From: Andalucia godoyi
Taxonomy: Eukaryota; Discoba; Jakobea; Jakobida; Andaluciidae
Reading direction: 5' to 3'
Assembly (NCBI GenBank): GCA_009859145.1
Contig: VRVR01000009.1
Coordinates: forward strand, 62,001 to 126,000
DNA: 64,000 bases
Shown: positions 10,601 through 18,772 of the stretch, piece by piece
How the letters are laid out: each line of letters opens with the position of its first letter
How positions within the stretch are numbered: position 1 is the stretch's first letter
Made by a program: the position numbers and the translations under genes
The notes under the pieces: generated by a model
Seen by the model: only the letters and a program-made list of their open reading frames with translations
Databases searched by the model: none
Told to the model about the DNA's origin: nothing

Positions 10601-10968
10601 CGAAGAAGAATGCAGAGCAAAAGCGGAAGGAGAAGCTTGCGTCTCTCAAACAGCTCGAGCGACAGTTGAAACGCATGGAAGAAGAGAACGGTGTGATGGA
10701 CGATCAAATTAGTACGTTGTCTGTCGAGCTACAAGAACGCCAGCGCATTTATGCGGCGCAGAACCTCGGCCGTGAAACAGAGGGGCTCCATCATCGGATG
10801 AAGCTGGTGCGTGGATCCAGGAAACTCGCAGAACTGTCCAAGGCTCAAGAGGTGGAATTGCAGGCTCTCAAGCAAGAACTGGATCGGCTCCGAGAACGAA
10901 CTTTCCCGAGCTTTGCAACTGTCCGACGACGCAACGAAATGATGGGTAATCCGGATGAGCGATCTTAG
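4648..10968 (+). CDS. CFAP43: Cilia- and flagella-associated protein 43-like (WD40 plus coiled coil)
   Basis: A 2106-aa protein in one exon. The N-terminal half (about residues 10-920) is a series of WD40-type blades, such as SGQDATIRVWDWRSNQLAL near residue 540, interrupted by an acidic loop (about 225-300). The second half is almost entirely coiled coil, with a short poly-Gln run near residue 1650. This layout is that of CFAP43 and CFAP44, the tether/tether-head proteins of the inner dynein arm f/I1 in motile axonemes. CFAP43 is favoured over CFAP44 by the N-terminal motif (LNKNTVAYPAGSGVLIYD), the SHCWIEGARVVVG segment and the hinge after the WD region (RIRDECVAPMDTRG), which resemble CFAP43 as I recall it. 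It is longer than animal CFAP43 (about 1650 aa). An alignment would settle 43 against 44. Confidence 0.75.
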   Translation: MHPHISISSAPSQNPVLVTTRAYACPQSPSLAWLNKNTVAYPAGSGVLIYDYSTGYQQLWSPVLSTPQTAPPLTLRTAPVGCITYNATLDILAVEVISSPTQILLFRGSDRAFLGSTRLPAKAAVAISDMAFSADGGRFVVLGSVPRHAVVLFRVVPQLAKDSLVLEGASLSVLAVDDRHFRGTPVDRISFCPVDRNILFACGGSSGSGWLIRYDPSGILYSIVNDDEEDEKNSRVTAFENAHLHDVRVHADGLDDADDDEDVEENDILNDPSLHSEVPGDAGLLDAWEQMLNHGDMPVAEGSLDNSGTAEFNADLVSDARQVERSLRTSMLHGFSALVCRRMRLRSDDLDPREESKKIVFTPSHCWIEGARVVVGSVDGHVIVVDARTMSAELVCHFDSRVVGVFASKSLQQNVDDNVMYVLTADGVLRVFSRINPDIFATYAVVDDKRLDGNARSEVIQYQWFLSQPGIYSAPASSIVLTATGQLLALDLSRVSPSHSNLKSNSQELSPQLLGDFHRGPITSVSVIPSGMAPVMVSSGQDATIRVWDWRSNQLALIVRINDVPTCVHATEDGAYLVAGTASGHLIVFRVDRSTNVSLTEVYHRKVATSPIHTISSSLFQSAGQSGKLHAVVALSSDNFSVLSSLVVGTSVRFSLLGSTPLSGFPTDIAFVPLPNNATPDASELNFYVALRSSHLYLYTFPQAPFLQLKHACFWKFDFAALSLAALNVARPSAETGVSIGGYPWFLSGASDIMTIAEDRAMRVYRMKIPTPDDPSDVLLTADFVSAAAHGKIGSSLIAVPQISQDGLPDLLFATAATDGTVAIWDMDSAFAEWGSNSPYAPSPAKDSSLRFSSSLNSLVLVRASIHSSLSGGVRSLAADRRSATVYTCGADGAIVVSSVVAPSMANTTWPVLKFTSTDESLSVSVAVSESSEVSNSSNASSDLQSAAPGMSAVAMDEDLRESVLKDLDYLREQLQDLVLKNRAAPEDEKLLRGEFLIDEGMVKKLENDFKVSSDELRKKARESELSSELLLRRIRDECVAPMDTRGQSLVALSSTSTFSVVNYPIMKKSERQKRAGDVRVSLSKIRNLRLVEVEEFRRSNRTSVSQIINVVSPQTASAVAKIYEKHPLFDGGFISPASANPLAYHPIDVYTQFRKRVQYRLLREEIDAEKEKFNVDFKGTLEKKLSEMGKIAERIDRMRDISRELGKGSVVVDLGKDFISNSATSEGAQISVGFLSAVLSIMTQVAASRSNPNAPFPVANQLGPIIQQIVQKQKMLFVRSYDPARDDAPETVSSKYLAKKPELHDAEVPDRLLTLTEEEKKDLTRRRAVFEEDYADVKREQAEEQQRKAELQLAENEGAMNAMEDQLNIDRQRMEKALVQMMDGQLERPAPSELERVPEKSTVVEAIEKKLLNFWTMLAANTKEPGSIRMMSLMPANMLDPEASKNGDPIFLSDDEIVQWKVYETLVLKIREEQDKYRRSLEGEFKKLEEEIEQVSAAFDAQLVALGDRKRECDQRVAKAEYSLIQLAKAALFAREVSVQEGLLSDSLARLRRNRLDISNKVRIIEFRRDVCRRIIDVVAEQERGLERSTRSRLASMQLADDRAIDSLIKLFRKKLAHNFDETEKTLLEEFFALEWDLLEHEQIQQQQQQQQAAGVAPPSAPAVAGGDAGNVEDIRDDEERRLMDRSEQRSTLERLICNLDGNGFVHFIQRTLDLLSPVEMDGAVDEDEEAVIPISDADFALLNRDRPDRVDENLWNEFVVERAKKLRLERRSLILSRLRSALSSMLARWRKLEHAYVHRLEATERAYGEYVRDVLFRDALDADILLQMRQGQVEVDQAAVVTDYVDAILVQTGSVQARNARIRGHGTDKVGLLQQIRELRRGIYTLQWERERLELAAQDISQRIRDVQLLRVTKSMQALIKASANMKSSNGGGGAGKKRQDALTTTLNSLVDNGGDSNSATANVGEQLHAAERVRLERKIDMSKKNAEQKRKEKLASLKQLERQLKRMEEENGVMDDQISTLSVELQERQRIYAAQNLGRETEGLHHRMKLVRGSRKLAELSKAQEVELQALKQELDRLRERTFPSFATVRRRNEMMGNPDERS

Positions 10969-11143
10969 AAACAGAATTGTTGAACGAAATGCAATGCCTG
11001 CATATATTTCTGGCGTGATTAAACCTTTTTCTCCTTTCTTTTCTTTTTCTTTTTTTTTTTAATTAAAGAACTTTTAATTTTTAGGGAAGTGGAGGGGGAG
11101 ATGAAGCGTATCTTTGGTGGATGCACAGGTGTTTGAGATTTGA

Positions 11144-11599
11144 TTAATCCTGTTTGGATGGCTTCTGGCAGTGGGAACTGGCGTCCTGTCTGCGCAACGC
11201 TGAATGTTCGCTTCTCGAGAATGTCCGTCGATATGTGTATTTCATCATGAGCCACATGGATGGTGCGCCAACAATGGCGGTCTGAAGAATCCATGGTTTC
11301 AGGTTTTGGATGCCGACGCTGCGTGCAAGAATCACAGTGATAAGCGTTTCGACGGTATGTGCGACGATCGCAAACTGGATTCCTTGTCGCGCACTGGTTC
11401 TCGTAAGAAGGGTTGCAAACGAGCCCAAGTAGTGCTCGGCAGCAGGGATGTTGTCGTCGCTTCCAGGTCGCAGAAAGGAACAGTAAATGTTGATAATGAG
11501 CATCCCAGGAACAACAATCCACCAGAGCACTGCACATGCTTGGAAGTATTTCGTGTCGGGCGATGTGGCGCTTGCACGCAGACCTTGTTCCGCTGCCAT
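11144..11599 (-). CDS. TMEM254-like (DUF4499) small membrane protein
   Basis: 151 aa starting at ATG 11599. Three hydrophobic helices are visible, about residues 20-42, 68-92 and 100-115, followed by a basic hydrophilic tail. The order of features matches TMEM254/DUF4499: a YFQ...W motif before helix 1 (KYFQACAVLWW), a variable loop, HTVETLITVILARSVGI in helix 2, a WILQT motif opening helix 3 and a K-Y-x-R end. Function in the family is unknown. The 3' end faces that of the CFAP43-like gene, with 175 bp between them that include poly-T and a TTAATTAAAG element. Confidence 0.65.
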   Translation of the reverse strand: MAAEQGLRASATSPDTKYFQACAVLWWIVVPGMLIINIYCSFLRPGSDDNIPAAEHYLGSFATLLTRTSARQGIQFAIVAHTVETLITVILARSVGIQNLKPWILQTAIVGAPSMWLMMKYTYRRTFSRSEHSALRRQDASSHCQKPSKQD

Positions 11600-12580
11600 T
11601 CTTTCGTCTTTTATGAGGCGTAATTAAACAGAACAGACGCGATTCCAAGAGGGGTCGAACGCCTGCGGAACACTTCGGGAACAAATGACGAATGCACACA
11701 ACTCACGCGAAGAACGCTTTGGCAACCAGTCCTTCAACATCGAGGCGGTGATCTGCCCACACAAAACTGGTAGCCTGGCATTCCCTCAACCGTCTGCATT
11801 CTGCTTGCGCATCCGACCAGAACGACGGAGTTCGTATGCGCAGACGGTATGCAAAAAAGGAGCGTGCAGCGGATGGAACTTGTTCGCTGTCCGCCCGTGC
11901 ACGATGCACGCCCCTGCAAAACGGACGAATGGACAATCTCCCTGTTTCATGACGGCGACCGTATGCTCAATGCTGTGCTTGCGGATTACTGACAAGTCGC
12001 CCTGTCTTCCACGCACGCACCGTTGGCCTTGACATCCATCGTGCTGCACGCAGAAGCAAACCACATCTCGTTTTTCTACAAATGTTCCCAACTTGTTCTC
12101 CCCCCTTTGCCCTGCTGTTTACCACTACCACCCCACCGCTCCTCACGCAGAAATTTTTTCAGACAATGCTATTCTTCTGTTCCCCCTTTTGTTTGCCATT
12201 CCACGGTCATTCCGATGTTCCTGTCGTGTCCGGCACATGTGTGAATCCATAGATTGGAAAATGGCGCGCTACATCTGCTGGAAGAACGCGTCCACCACCG
12301 ATTCTGAATTGAGTTCACATTCGGTTCCGATCCAAGACTGCAGAGGGATGGTCAGTAATTGATTCGCCCCCATGCTTCGTGTACAATGCAGTCGCACAGG
12401 TGGGGAGCAATGAAACAGACAACAACAAAAACAACAACAAAAATAAAAACAAAAACGAGAAATATCACTTTGTACTGCTATAATTATCATCCTAATTATC
12501 AAATCACGTGCATGTTGTAACCTCCATGCACTACAAAAGACGACCCCCCACCGCGCTCTCTCCTCCGCGGAAATACTAAA
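11600..12580. other. 980-bp spacer, no supported gene
   Basis: Lies between the TMEM254-like start and the glycosyltransferase 3' end. The part at 11650-12050 is GC-balanced with several overlapping frames under 116 codons, none with a good start, domain or splice pattern. The part at 12100-12560 is C/T- and A-rich and includes a (CAAAAA)-like tract at 12420-12456. It could hold the promoter and leader of the TMEM254-like gene and an unrecognised non-coding RNA or split gene. I see nothing I can name. Confidence 0.4.
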
Positions 12581-13951
12581 CTATTTGCTCAGCAATCCGG
12601 AATCAAAAAGAAGCTGCCGCATTGGGTACATCCAAATCGTGATCAGCACAACGGTGACAAGCCACGTAAACGTAAGAATACTCAGCAGCTTCCTTTGGAA
12701 CATCCAATAGGTGAGCAATGTCAACGGAAAAACCCACCCGGACAAACCAAACAGCTTCTTGGAAAGCTGCAATTTGTACAGATCGTATTCGAACGGAAAT
12801 TCAAATTCGGCACGTCCGATGTCAATCTCGCTCATCGGGGGCCCCCATTTCTGGGAGAAGTACAATCGACCATAGTCGCCGATCACCGTCGACCGCTTTT
12901 TGAAGCATGCATTGGACTTAATAGTGCCTGACACTTCGTGCAGCACAAGCTCTTCGCCGAGCTGCAGCAGCGGGAATCCCGCGACACGAATTCGTTCATA
13001 ATAGTCGATGTCGGAAGTATATTGAAAGTAGTATACATCCCACTGACCGACAATCGCCGTCGCAGTAGGATTGAACACGACAAAAGCATCGTAGTTTGTG
13101 AAGATCGCGCCCCAAGAAAAGCTGCCAGAAGTCGGCTGAACGTGACTGCGGCTGCTCGCATCATCGTAGCCATGCCATGTGGATCCAGGCAGTGATGTGA
13201 TCGCATCCAAGACACCGCCGTGCGAACCAGCCTCGATTCCGGTGCCGCCAGTGCCCGTTTCAAAACGAAGGATCGCGTCTTCAAGCATCCCTGTCAGCTT
13301 CACGCAGTCTTTTAAAACGGCGTCTGAATGCATAAACGCAAACCACCGAACACCCGACGCAATTGCGATCGCCTGCACCAAATTCTGTGTTTGCGTAAAG
13401 TGCAACTGCACAGGCGGTGCATATACTTTGGCAAGATGCCGAACCTCTGCGCTATGAAATGCCTCCAGTGTGTCTGAATTGTCAACCACAAGCACGCGAT
13501 TCAAGAAAATAGGCTGCGTTGACTCGAGTGCCCGAAGCAGCATGGGAATGTTGGAATGATGGAAAATTGCGACGAAGAACTCTTCGAATCGAGGAGTTTC
13601 CAACGACGCAAGAACAGGTCGCGGCGGTGACCGGAACATCGACTCGCAAACCGTCGATCGAGCCACATAGTCAGATTGCATATACAGAGCAAAAGCGAAC
13701 AAAAAGAAAAACACGCCCAGCGAAACGATAAGAAACGGGCGAAATGCGCGAGAAACACAGACTCTGTAACAGCGGCTTAAACACGCAGAGAGCATTGTTC
13801 GCGCTGGTCTAGGAATGAACGGTAGATCTAAAAACTGAAACGTCCGCCCAGACGACGGTGATGACGCCGACGCTGACGCCGACGCCGACGCCCCGCGAGG
13901 AGAGGATAACGGTGAAAATGACGCTGATTTCGCACCTGGTCTGTCTAGCAT
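12581..13951 (-). CDS. Type II membrane glycosyltransferase-like protein (GT-A fold)
   Basis: 456 aa from ATG 13951; the frame stays open 16 codons further upstream but only from a non-ATG codon. A Ser/Ala-rich cytosolic tail precedes a membrane anchor at about residues 73-93, the layout of Golgi glycosyltransferases. The lumenal domain has GT2-type features: EFFVAIFHHSN at the first strand, VLVVDNSD at the nucleotide-sugar loop, and MHSDA where a DxD-like metal site is expected. A YTSDIDYYERIRVAGF segment with an acidic pair lies further down. The C-terminus adds two hydrophobic helices (about residues 395-445), unusual for a simple type II enzyme. Donor and acceptor cannot be told from sequence. 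An Ala-Ser repeat in the tail is encoded by GACGCC-type simple sequence. Confidence 0.6.
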   Translation of the reverse strand: MLDRPGAKSASFSPLSSPRGASASASASASSPSSGRTFQFLDLPFIPRPARTMLSACLSRCYRVCVSRAFRPFLIVSLGVFFFLFAFALYMQSDYVARSTVCESMFRSPPRPVLASLETPRFEEFFVAIFHHSNIPMLLRALESTQPIFLNRVLVVDNSDTLEAFHSAEVRHLAKVYAPPVQLHFTQTQNLVQAIAIASGVRWFAFMHSDAVLKDCVKLTGMLEDAILRFETGTGGTGIEAGSHGGVLDAITSLPGSTWHGYDDASSRSHVQPTSGSFSWGAIFTNYDAFVVFNPTATAIVGQWDVYYFQYTSDIDYYERIRVAGFPLLQLGEELVLHEVSGTIKSNACFKKRSTVIGDYGRLYFSQKWGPPMSEIDIGRAEFEFPFEYDLYKLQLSKKLFGLSGWVFPLTLLTYWMFQRKLLSILTFTWLVTVVLITIWMYPMRQLLFDSGLLSK

Positions 13952-14477
13952 GTCGTCTGACTTTTCACTGACGCTTCTCCTTTGAACGAAATCCCTCAAT
14001 TAATTAATTAATATTATTATTATTATTATTTTGCTGACTAGGCGGTTCCCGTGCCTCCACGAATGACTGTCCTCCTCGTCCTTAATTGCTACTATCTGCT
14101 ATGATTATGATGGTTGTTATTATGATGTTTTGAGATTTCAAAGGCAACTGCGAAACGAAAGGAATCAAAAACACAAATGCTACATTATTTATTAAAAATA
14201 ACTTGAGATGTGTCAGTGCAAGAAGTCAGGGTCGAAGCAGACTCAACCAAGCTGACAAAAAAGTCAGAACTCGAAGCTCGGGAGAAGTCAGCAGTCAGAT
14301 GTAAGGGACTGACACGACTATGGGGAAAAAAACTGCATTCTCTATCGGACGTTTTTATTTGATTTGCTTTTCGGATTCCTTCCGCATCATCATCGAATCA
14401 TTCGACAATTTTGACAACTCGACCGCGACTGTTATAACGAAAAAAACAAAAACAAAAAAGCGCAGTTGATCCATAAA
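13952..14477. promoter_or_regulatory. divergent promoter region, glycosyltransferase / AIP1
   Basis: The spacer starts with a long AT palindrome and TTA/ATT repeats (13997-14030, CAATTAATTAATTAATATT...) some 47-80 bp before the glycosyltransferase ATG. Nearer AIP1 it has ATTATTTATTAAAAATAA (about 14183-14201) and an A-rich leader ending just before ATG 14478. No other gene is visible. Confidence 0.4.
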
Positions 14478-16553
14478 ATGCCCGTGACCCTCTCGCATAC
14501 GCACTGTGCAAATCCGCAACCGATCCGCGGTTCACCGCTGCACATTGCGGTTCGCCCGATTGCAAATGGACCTTCGGACGTGGCGGTTGTAAGCTACGGA
14601 TCGCATAAGAACGTCTTTTTACGACCGTTGGCGATTCCGAGTTCGACGCCGAGTACGCACAAGAGGCCGGCGAATGTGCAGAAGTGGAATGACCCGACTG
14701 CGCTGACTGTGTATTCAGACCATACTGCTCAGGTATCCAGTGTCCGAGTGTCGCCGTCTGGATCGTATGTGGCATCGGGAGACGTTTCAGGCCGGCTGCG
14801 CGTCTGGGCACTCGACAACGAGGACCGGACCATCAAACTGGATATCCGTCCTTTGGCGGGACGTGTGTTTGACGTTGCGTGGTCCATGGACAACCAGCGC
14901 ATTGCTGTTGTTGGTGAAGGCGGACGTGGACCGTCAGACCGCTCTGCGCATGTTCTTTTGTGGGATTCTGGGTCTTCGGTCGGCGAGCTTTCAGGCCATT
15001 CGAAGCCTGTCTTGTCCGTCGATATCCGCCAAGTCCGTCCATTCCGAGTTGCAACTGGCTCGGAAGACACATTCGTGAATTGGTTTGAAGGACCGCCGTT
15101 CAAATTCGTGCACTCGGTTCGCAAGTTCAGCAAGTATGTCAACTGCGTGCGGTTTTCGCAAGATGGATCTTGTGCTGCAGCTGTTTCTTCGGATGGCCAT
15201 GTCCTGTTGTTGGATGGTAAGACGGGTTTTCCGATCGAGAGGCAGTTGGTTGCTCCTGTTGGACACCCTGCAAACGCACACCATGGCGGATCCGTATTCG
15301 GGTGCGCGTGGCATCCATCTGGAAAGCTGCTGGCTACCTGCTCCGCCGACAAGACTATTCGAATCTGGAATACTGGGTTTTTGTCGGCGACGGCGTCTGC
15401 CTCGGGGTCTGCAGCCGAAGTTCAGGGTGTGAACGGTAATGAACACGATTGTGTCGCAACGGTGCAAATGGGCTCCACAATCGATGACATGCTGATGGGT
15501 ACGGTGTGGCTGTCATCCGAGGTTCTGGGTGTTGTGAACCTTGCTGGAGACATCTGCGCCGTCCATTTCGATATTTCAACTGTTGCCGGGACACCCGCAA
15601 CTGCCCAAGTGAAGGGGACTCCATATCGGTTCCAAGGACACAACTCTCCTATCACTGCCTTGTCACTGTATCCAACCTCAGAAGGCACTTACATTCTGTC
15701 CGCAGGATCAGACTCGACAGTGTGTTTGTGGACTCTTGGAGGCCAATGCATCAGTCGCGCACCGAGATCCAAGGACGCACATACCAATGCTGTTGTGTCA
15801 TTCGGTGTTTCTGGATCATCTGTCGTGACAGCCGGCATGGATGACACGATCCGGCTTTTGGATGTTGATTTCACTGCGGAGAGTCCGTGTTCCTTCAAGG
15901 CTGGAGCCTCCGTGTCTGTGACGGGCACACCTGTGGGACTTGCGCGAAGTGCGCAGAGTCCGAATATTTGTGTGGTTGCAACCTCTTCTTCCGTCGTGAT
16001 TGTCGATGGACAGACGGTCGTTGAAACCATCCCTGCCCCGTTTGATCCGTCGTGCGTTGCTGTCACTGCTGATGATTCCTATGTAGTTGTTGGATCGAAG
16101 AAGGACAATGGTGTCCGAGTGTACGCCGTAGATGCCGCGTCTGGTTCGTGGAAACTGTCTGTTGTTGGGACATTTGCGGGACACCGAGGGCCTGTCACGT
16201 CCGTCGCTGTGGCACCCGTCCGTCAAGAAGATGGTTCGTTCTTGGTAGCTTCTGGAGACGGAAATCGAGAGGTCTGTTTGTGGAATGTTCAATCTTTGCA
16301 ACGCGCAGCGGAAGGCTGGGTCCACCACACTGCCCGGGTTAACAATGTTGCATTCTCGCCAGATGGCAAGTTTGTTGCTTCGGGATCTCTCGATCGGTCG
16401 TTCATTATCTGGGGAGTTGAATCAAAGACCAAGATTTGTGTCGTAGAAAAATGCCATATCGATGGTGTATCGGGTCTGATGTGGGCATCCAACTCAAAAA
16501 TTGTCACCGCTGGTCAAGACGCATGCATCCGTGAGTGGGATGTATCTGTGTAG
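14478..16553 (+). CDS. AIP1: Actin-interacting protein 1 / WDR1
   Basis: 691 aa from the first ATG (MPVTLSHTHC). WD40 blades run the whole length, consistent with the double seven-bladed propeller of AIP1, the cofactor that promotes disassembly of cofilin-decorated actin filaments. Diagnostic stretches are YSDHTAQVSSVRVSPSGSY, LDIRPLAGRVFDVAWSMDN, GSEDTFVNWFEGPPFKFVHS and FSKYVNCVRFSQDGS, all typical of AIP1 blades 1-5, and the last blade ends DACIREWDVSV. It is about 85 residues longer than animal WDR1, partly through a Ser/Ala-rich insert near residue 305. Cytosolic, at actin structures. Confidence 0.93.
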   Translation: MPVTLSHTHCANPQPIRGSPLHIAVRPIANGPSDVAVVSYGSHKNVFLRPLAIPSSTPSTHKRPANVQKWNDPTALTVYSDHTAQVSSVRVSPSGSYVASGDVSGRLRVWALDNEDRTIKLDIRPLAGRVFDVAWSMDNQRIAVVGEGGRGPSDRSAHVLLWDSGSSVGELSGHSKPVLSVDIRQVRPFRVATGSEDTFVNWFEGPPFKFVHSVRKFSKYVNCVRFSQDGSCAAAVSSDGHVLLLDGKTGFPIERQLVAPVGHPANAHHGGSVFGCAWHPSGKLLATCSADKTIRIWNTGFLSATASASGSAAEVQGVNGNEHDCVATVQMGSTIDDMLMGTVWLSSEVLGVVNLAGDICAVHFDISTVAGTPATAQVKGTPYRFQGHNSPITALSLYPTSEGTYILSAGSDSTVCLWTLGGQCISRAPRSKDAHTNAVVSFGVSGSSVVTAGMDDTIRLLDVDFTAESPCSFKAGASVSVTGTPVGLARSAQSPNICVVATSSSVVIVDGQTVVETIPAPFDPSCVAVTADDSYVVVGSKKDNGVRVYAVDAASGSWKLSVVGTFAGHRGPVTSVAVAPVRQEDGSFLVASGDGNREVCLWNVQSLQRAAEGWVHHTARVNNVAFSPDGKFVASGSLDRSFIIWGVESKTKICVVEKCHIDGVSGLMWASNSKIVTAGQDACIREWDVSV

Positions 16554-16712
16554 TTGTCGGAGTCGATGAAAGATTGTGCTTTCAAGGAGTGCAGTACAGC
16601 ATGCCATAAAAAACAATGCCAAACTTTAATTCAATGTTTTCTTCCTGCTTCAAACTCTTAATATAAATTACGCGGCGTGGAAAAAAAAAAAAAAGAGGAG
16701 GAACGTTTCGTG

Positions 16713-18158
16713 TCAGGTCCATGCGTCGCTCTGATCACCAGCACGACCATCAGAGCTGTCGTCATCTTCTGCCACTGCATTTCCGTCAACAACAGTGTCC
16801 TCCGAGACCGCCGCTTCGATCTTTTGTTTAGATTTCCCGTACAACTGCTGTGTCAGCGCGAGGCAGACACCCGAGTCGGAAGAAGAAACCAATGTCGCTG
16901 AAGCACCAGTGGCGAAAGCTGTGGCTGCCTTTTTGACAATTGGCCTCCACGTTCGAACGCGACTGTTAATGAACCAGTTGTTCACTTGCGCTATGGACAC
17001 GGAGAATTCCTTGCAGAATGCTTGCTTTTCGGCTTCCGTCGGATAGGGTCTTGTATAATGGTCGACCATCCACAGTTTGAAATGGTCCACGGCGGCTTTC
17101 GGGAGCTTCTTTGACTTGGTGACGAGTTGTCCGCTCGCCGTTATTCGATTGACAGGCGTTCCGTCCGGATGAAACGTTTCACAGATGAACGTCTGTGTCG
17201 TCGACGAGCCCGAGTCGGACCATCCGGCTTCAAGAGAATAGCCTGCAGTCACCGACGCAGCTGGACGATGCAAATCGAAAGACTTCAAGTATTTGCTGTG
17301 AAGTGCACGGCATTCGCGCTGGAGCGGAAGCACCGACTGAACAAGCAACAAGTTCAGAACATCTCGAAACAGCTGATCCATTAGCCGCTGTTTGACTGCT
17401 CTCTCCACATTCTGCTCGCTTGACAGCATCGCCGAGCACGCAGTTCGAAAGACGCCACGAGTATGCGACCGTACGTCTCTGAACCGGGCCAGCCGTGTGT
17501 GGAAGGCAGAGCGCCCTTCTTCGATTAGTCGAACAACATGAGGATGATCTTCTTGCAGTATTTGCTCAGGCAGCTGGAAGAGAAGGCAGCAAACCAGCTT
17601 GTCGAACTCGGCACCGTGTGTATCGTCTGTATCGTCCGATACTGAAAAGAAGGGGACAGTAGATGAAGCACAAGCCGACAAACGAGAATCACAAGTGAGA
17701 GCAACTGAACAAACGGCAGTCGCCAGTTCACCACGACCACCACAACCATCACTGTTTTCACTGCTGTTCTCATTGCAGATCTCGTCACTGCGACTGCTGT
17801 CGATTGCATGAAGAATGTGGAGTTTGAGCGTGTGAAAGAAGGCGCAGAGTTCAGAGTCGAAAATCACAGCAGAGATCGGTGGTTGCATCCCTGGTTTCAC
17901 TGGACTCGTTCTTTTGTGAAGGTGCGAATCCAAGCCGGAGAGTGACGACAGCGCTGATGACGACAAAGTAGATGAGCAATGATCGTGATGGCTGTGATGA
18001 CTTTCCACAAAGCATGATTTGCAGAATGCTTCTTCGATCGCAGAAAGACTCATGAACTGATCTCCGATATTCTCATCGTGCATCTCCACCTCGCTATCGT
18101 CTTCCTCCCCTGCGTTACCGCTGCCTCCGTCTGCCAACCCACGCTCATTTGTCCACAT
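16713..18158 (-). CDS. TALE-class homeobox transcription factor
   Basis: 481 aa from ATG 18158. The homeodomain lies at about residues 346-408. It has the three-residue loop extension of TALE proteins (RPYPTEAEKQ) and a third helix reading VNNWFINSRVRTWRP, with the conserved W, F, N and R. The N-terminal 330 residues are mostly helical and Cys/Ser/His-rich, and I cannot match them to KNOX, MEIS, PBX or BELL domains by eye. The tail after the homeodomain is acidic. TALE factors act in the nucleus, often as heterodimers; in green algae they mark zygote formation. No second homeobox gene is in the window to serve as partner. The 3' end faces AIP1 at 160 bp. Confidence 0.9.
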   Translation of the reverse strand: MWTNERGLADGGSGNAGEEDDSEVEMHDENIGDQFMSLSAIEEAFCKSCFVESHHSHHDHCSSTLSSSALSSLSGLDSHLHKRTSPVKPGMQPPISAVIFDSELCAFFHTLKLHILHAIDSSRSDEICNENSSENSDGCGGRGELATAVCSVALTCDSRLSACASSTVPFFSVSDDTDDTHGAEFDKLVCCLLFQLPEQILQEDHPHVVRLIEEGRSAFHTRLARFRDVRSHTRGVFRTACSAMLSSEQNVERAVKQRLMDQLFRDVLNLLLVQSVLPLQRECRALHSKYLKSFDLHRPAASVTAGYSLEAGWSDSGSSTTQTFICETFHPDGTPVNRITASGQLVTKSKKLPKAAVDHFKLWMVDHYTRPYPTEAEKQAFCKEFSVSIAQVNNWFINSRVRTWRPIVKKAATAFATGASATLVSSSDSGVCLALTQQLYGKSKQKIEAAVSEDTVVDGNAVAEDDDSSDGRAGDQSDAWT

Positions 18159-18772
18159 TATTCATTATGTCCTCGTTGTTCCTTTCTTTCTGCAGTCAAT
18201 AAAATAACAAATCGAGAAGGGAAAAAACAGAAGATCAAGAGGAGGAGGGGGGGAAGGGAAGGGAAGGGAAGAGAAATCAAAAAGAAAATATCCACTTATC
18301 GGGTTCTGCAGAGAAGAAAAGTAATATGGTGTTGCTTTACTCTGATTCATGAATACATGCCTGCGCTCCGCTTCTACGCTCTGATGAGCCCGAAACGAGA
18401 CCACATTCGACACCAGCACTTCGGGTATCCCATCAGACGCGAAGGTGTAATCGGTGCCCCTGAACGGGATTCAGAGATTTCTGACGAGTCGACGAAAAGG
18501 CTGTTTCAACAAAAACCGTCACAAATTCCCGCTGTCACGCTGTCACACAGTGTTGCTATCTGAAAGTTGAAATGAGAAACCCAAAAGCCGGGAGAGGGAA
18601 AAGTAAAAATGAAACCGCCGTACGGCTTTCACTGCCCCATAATTAGGGGAAATAAATAAATAAATAATGGTGATGGTGTATCAGCATGTCTCGTTTTATT
18701 CAAAAAAAAAAAAAAAGAACTCGGTTCGTATGCAGGCAATCTTTTCAAAACAATTTTGAAGAAGGGTTGAAG
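18159..18772. promoter_or_regulatory. divergent promoter region, homeobox / translin
   Basis: Includes a purine tract (18235-18285), C/T-rich sequence, and ATAATTAGGGG followed by (AAAT)n at 18638-18668, about 105-135 bp before the translin start. A poly-A run (18702-18715) sits in the translin leader. No further gene is evident. Confidence 0.4.

Noticed and set aside
11019-11699. 226-codon minus frame overlapping the TMEM254-like gene
   Set aside because: Different frame, contains poly-Lys from the downstream T-run and lacks the TM helices; the TMEM254-like frame explains the sequence.
13400-13999. Coding start of the glycosyltransferase at the longer frame limit (13999)
   Set aside because: That codon is TTG; in a nuclear eukaryotic gene the first ATG at 13951 is preferred.
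18686-18772. Upstream ATG for translin
   Set aside because: It would encode a poly-Lys run from a poly-A tract absent from translins; the inner ATG gives the standard N-terminus. It might still be used as an alternative start.
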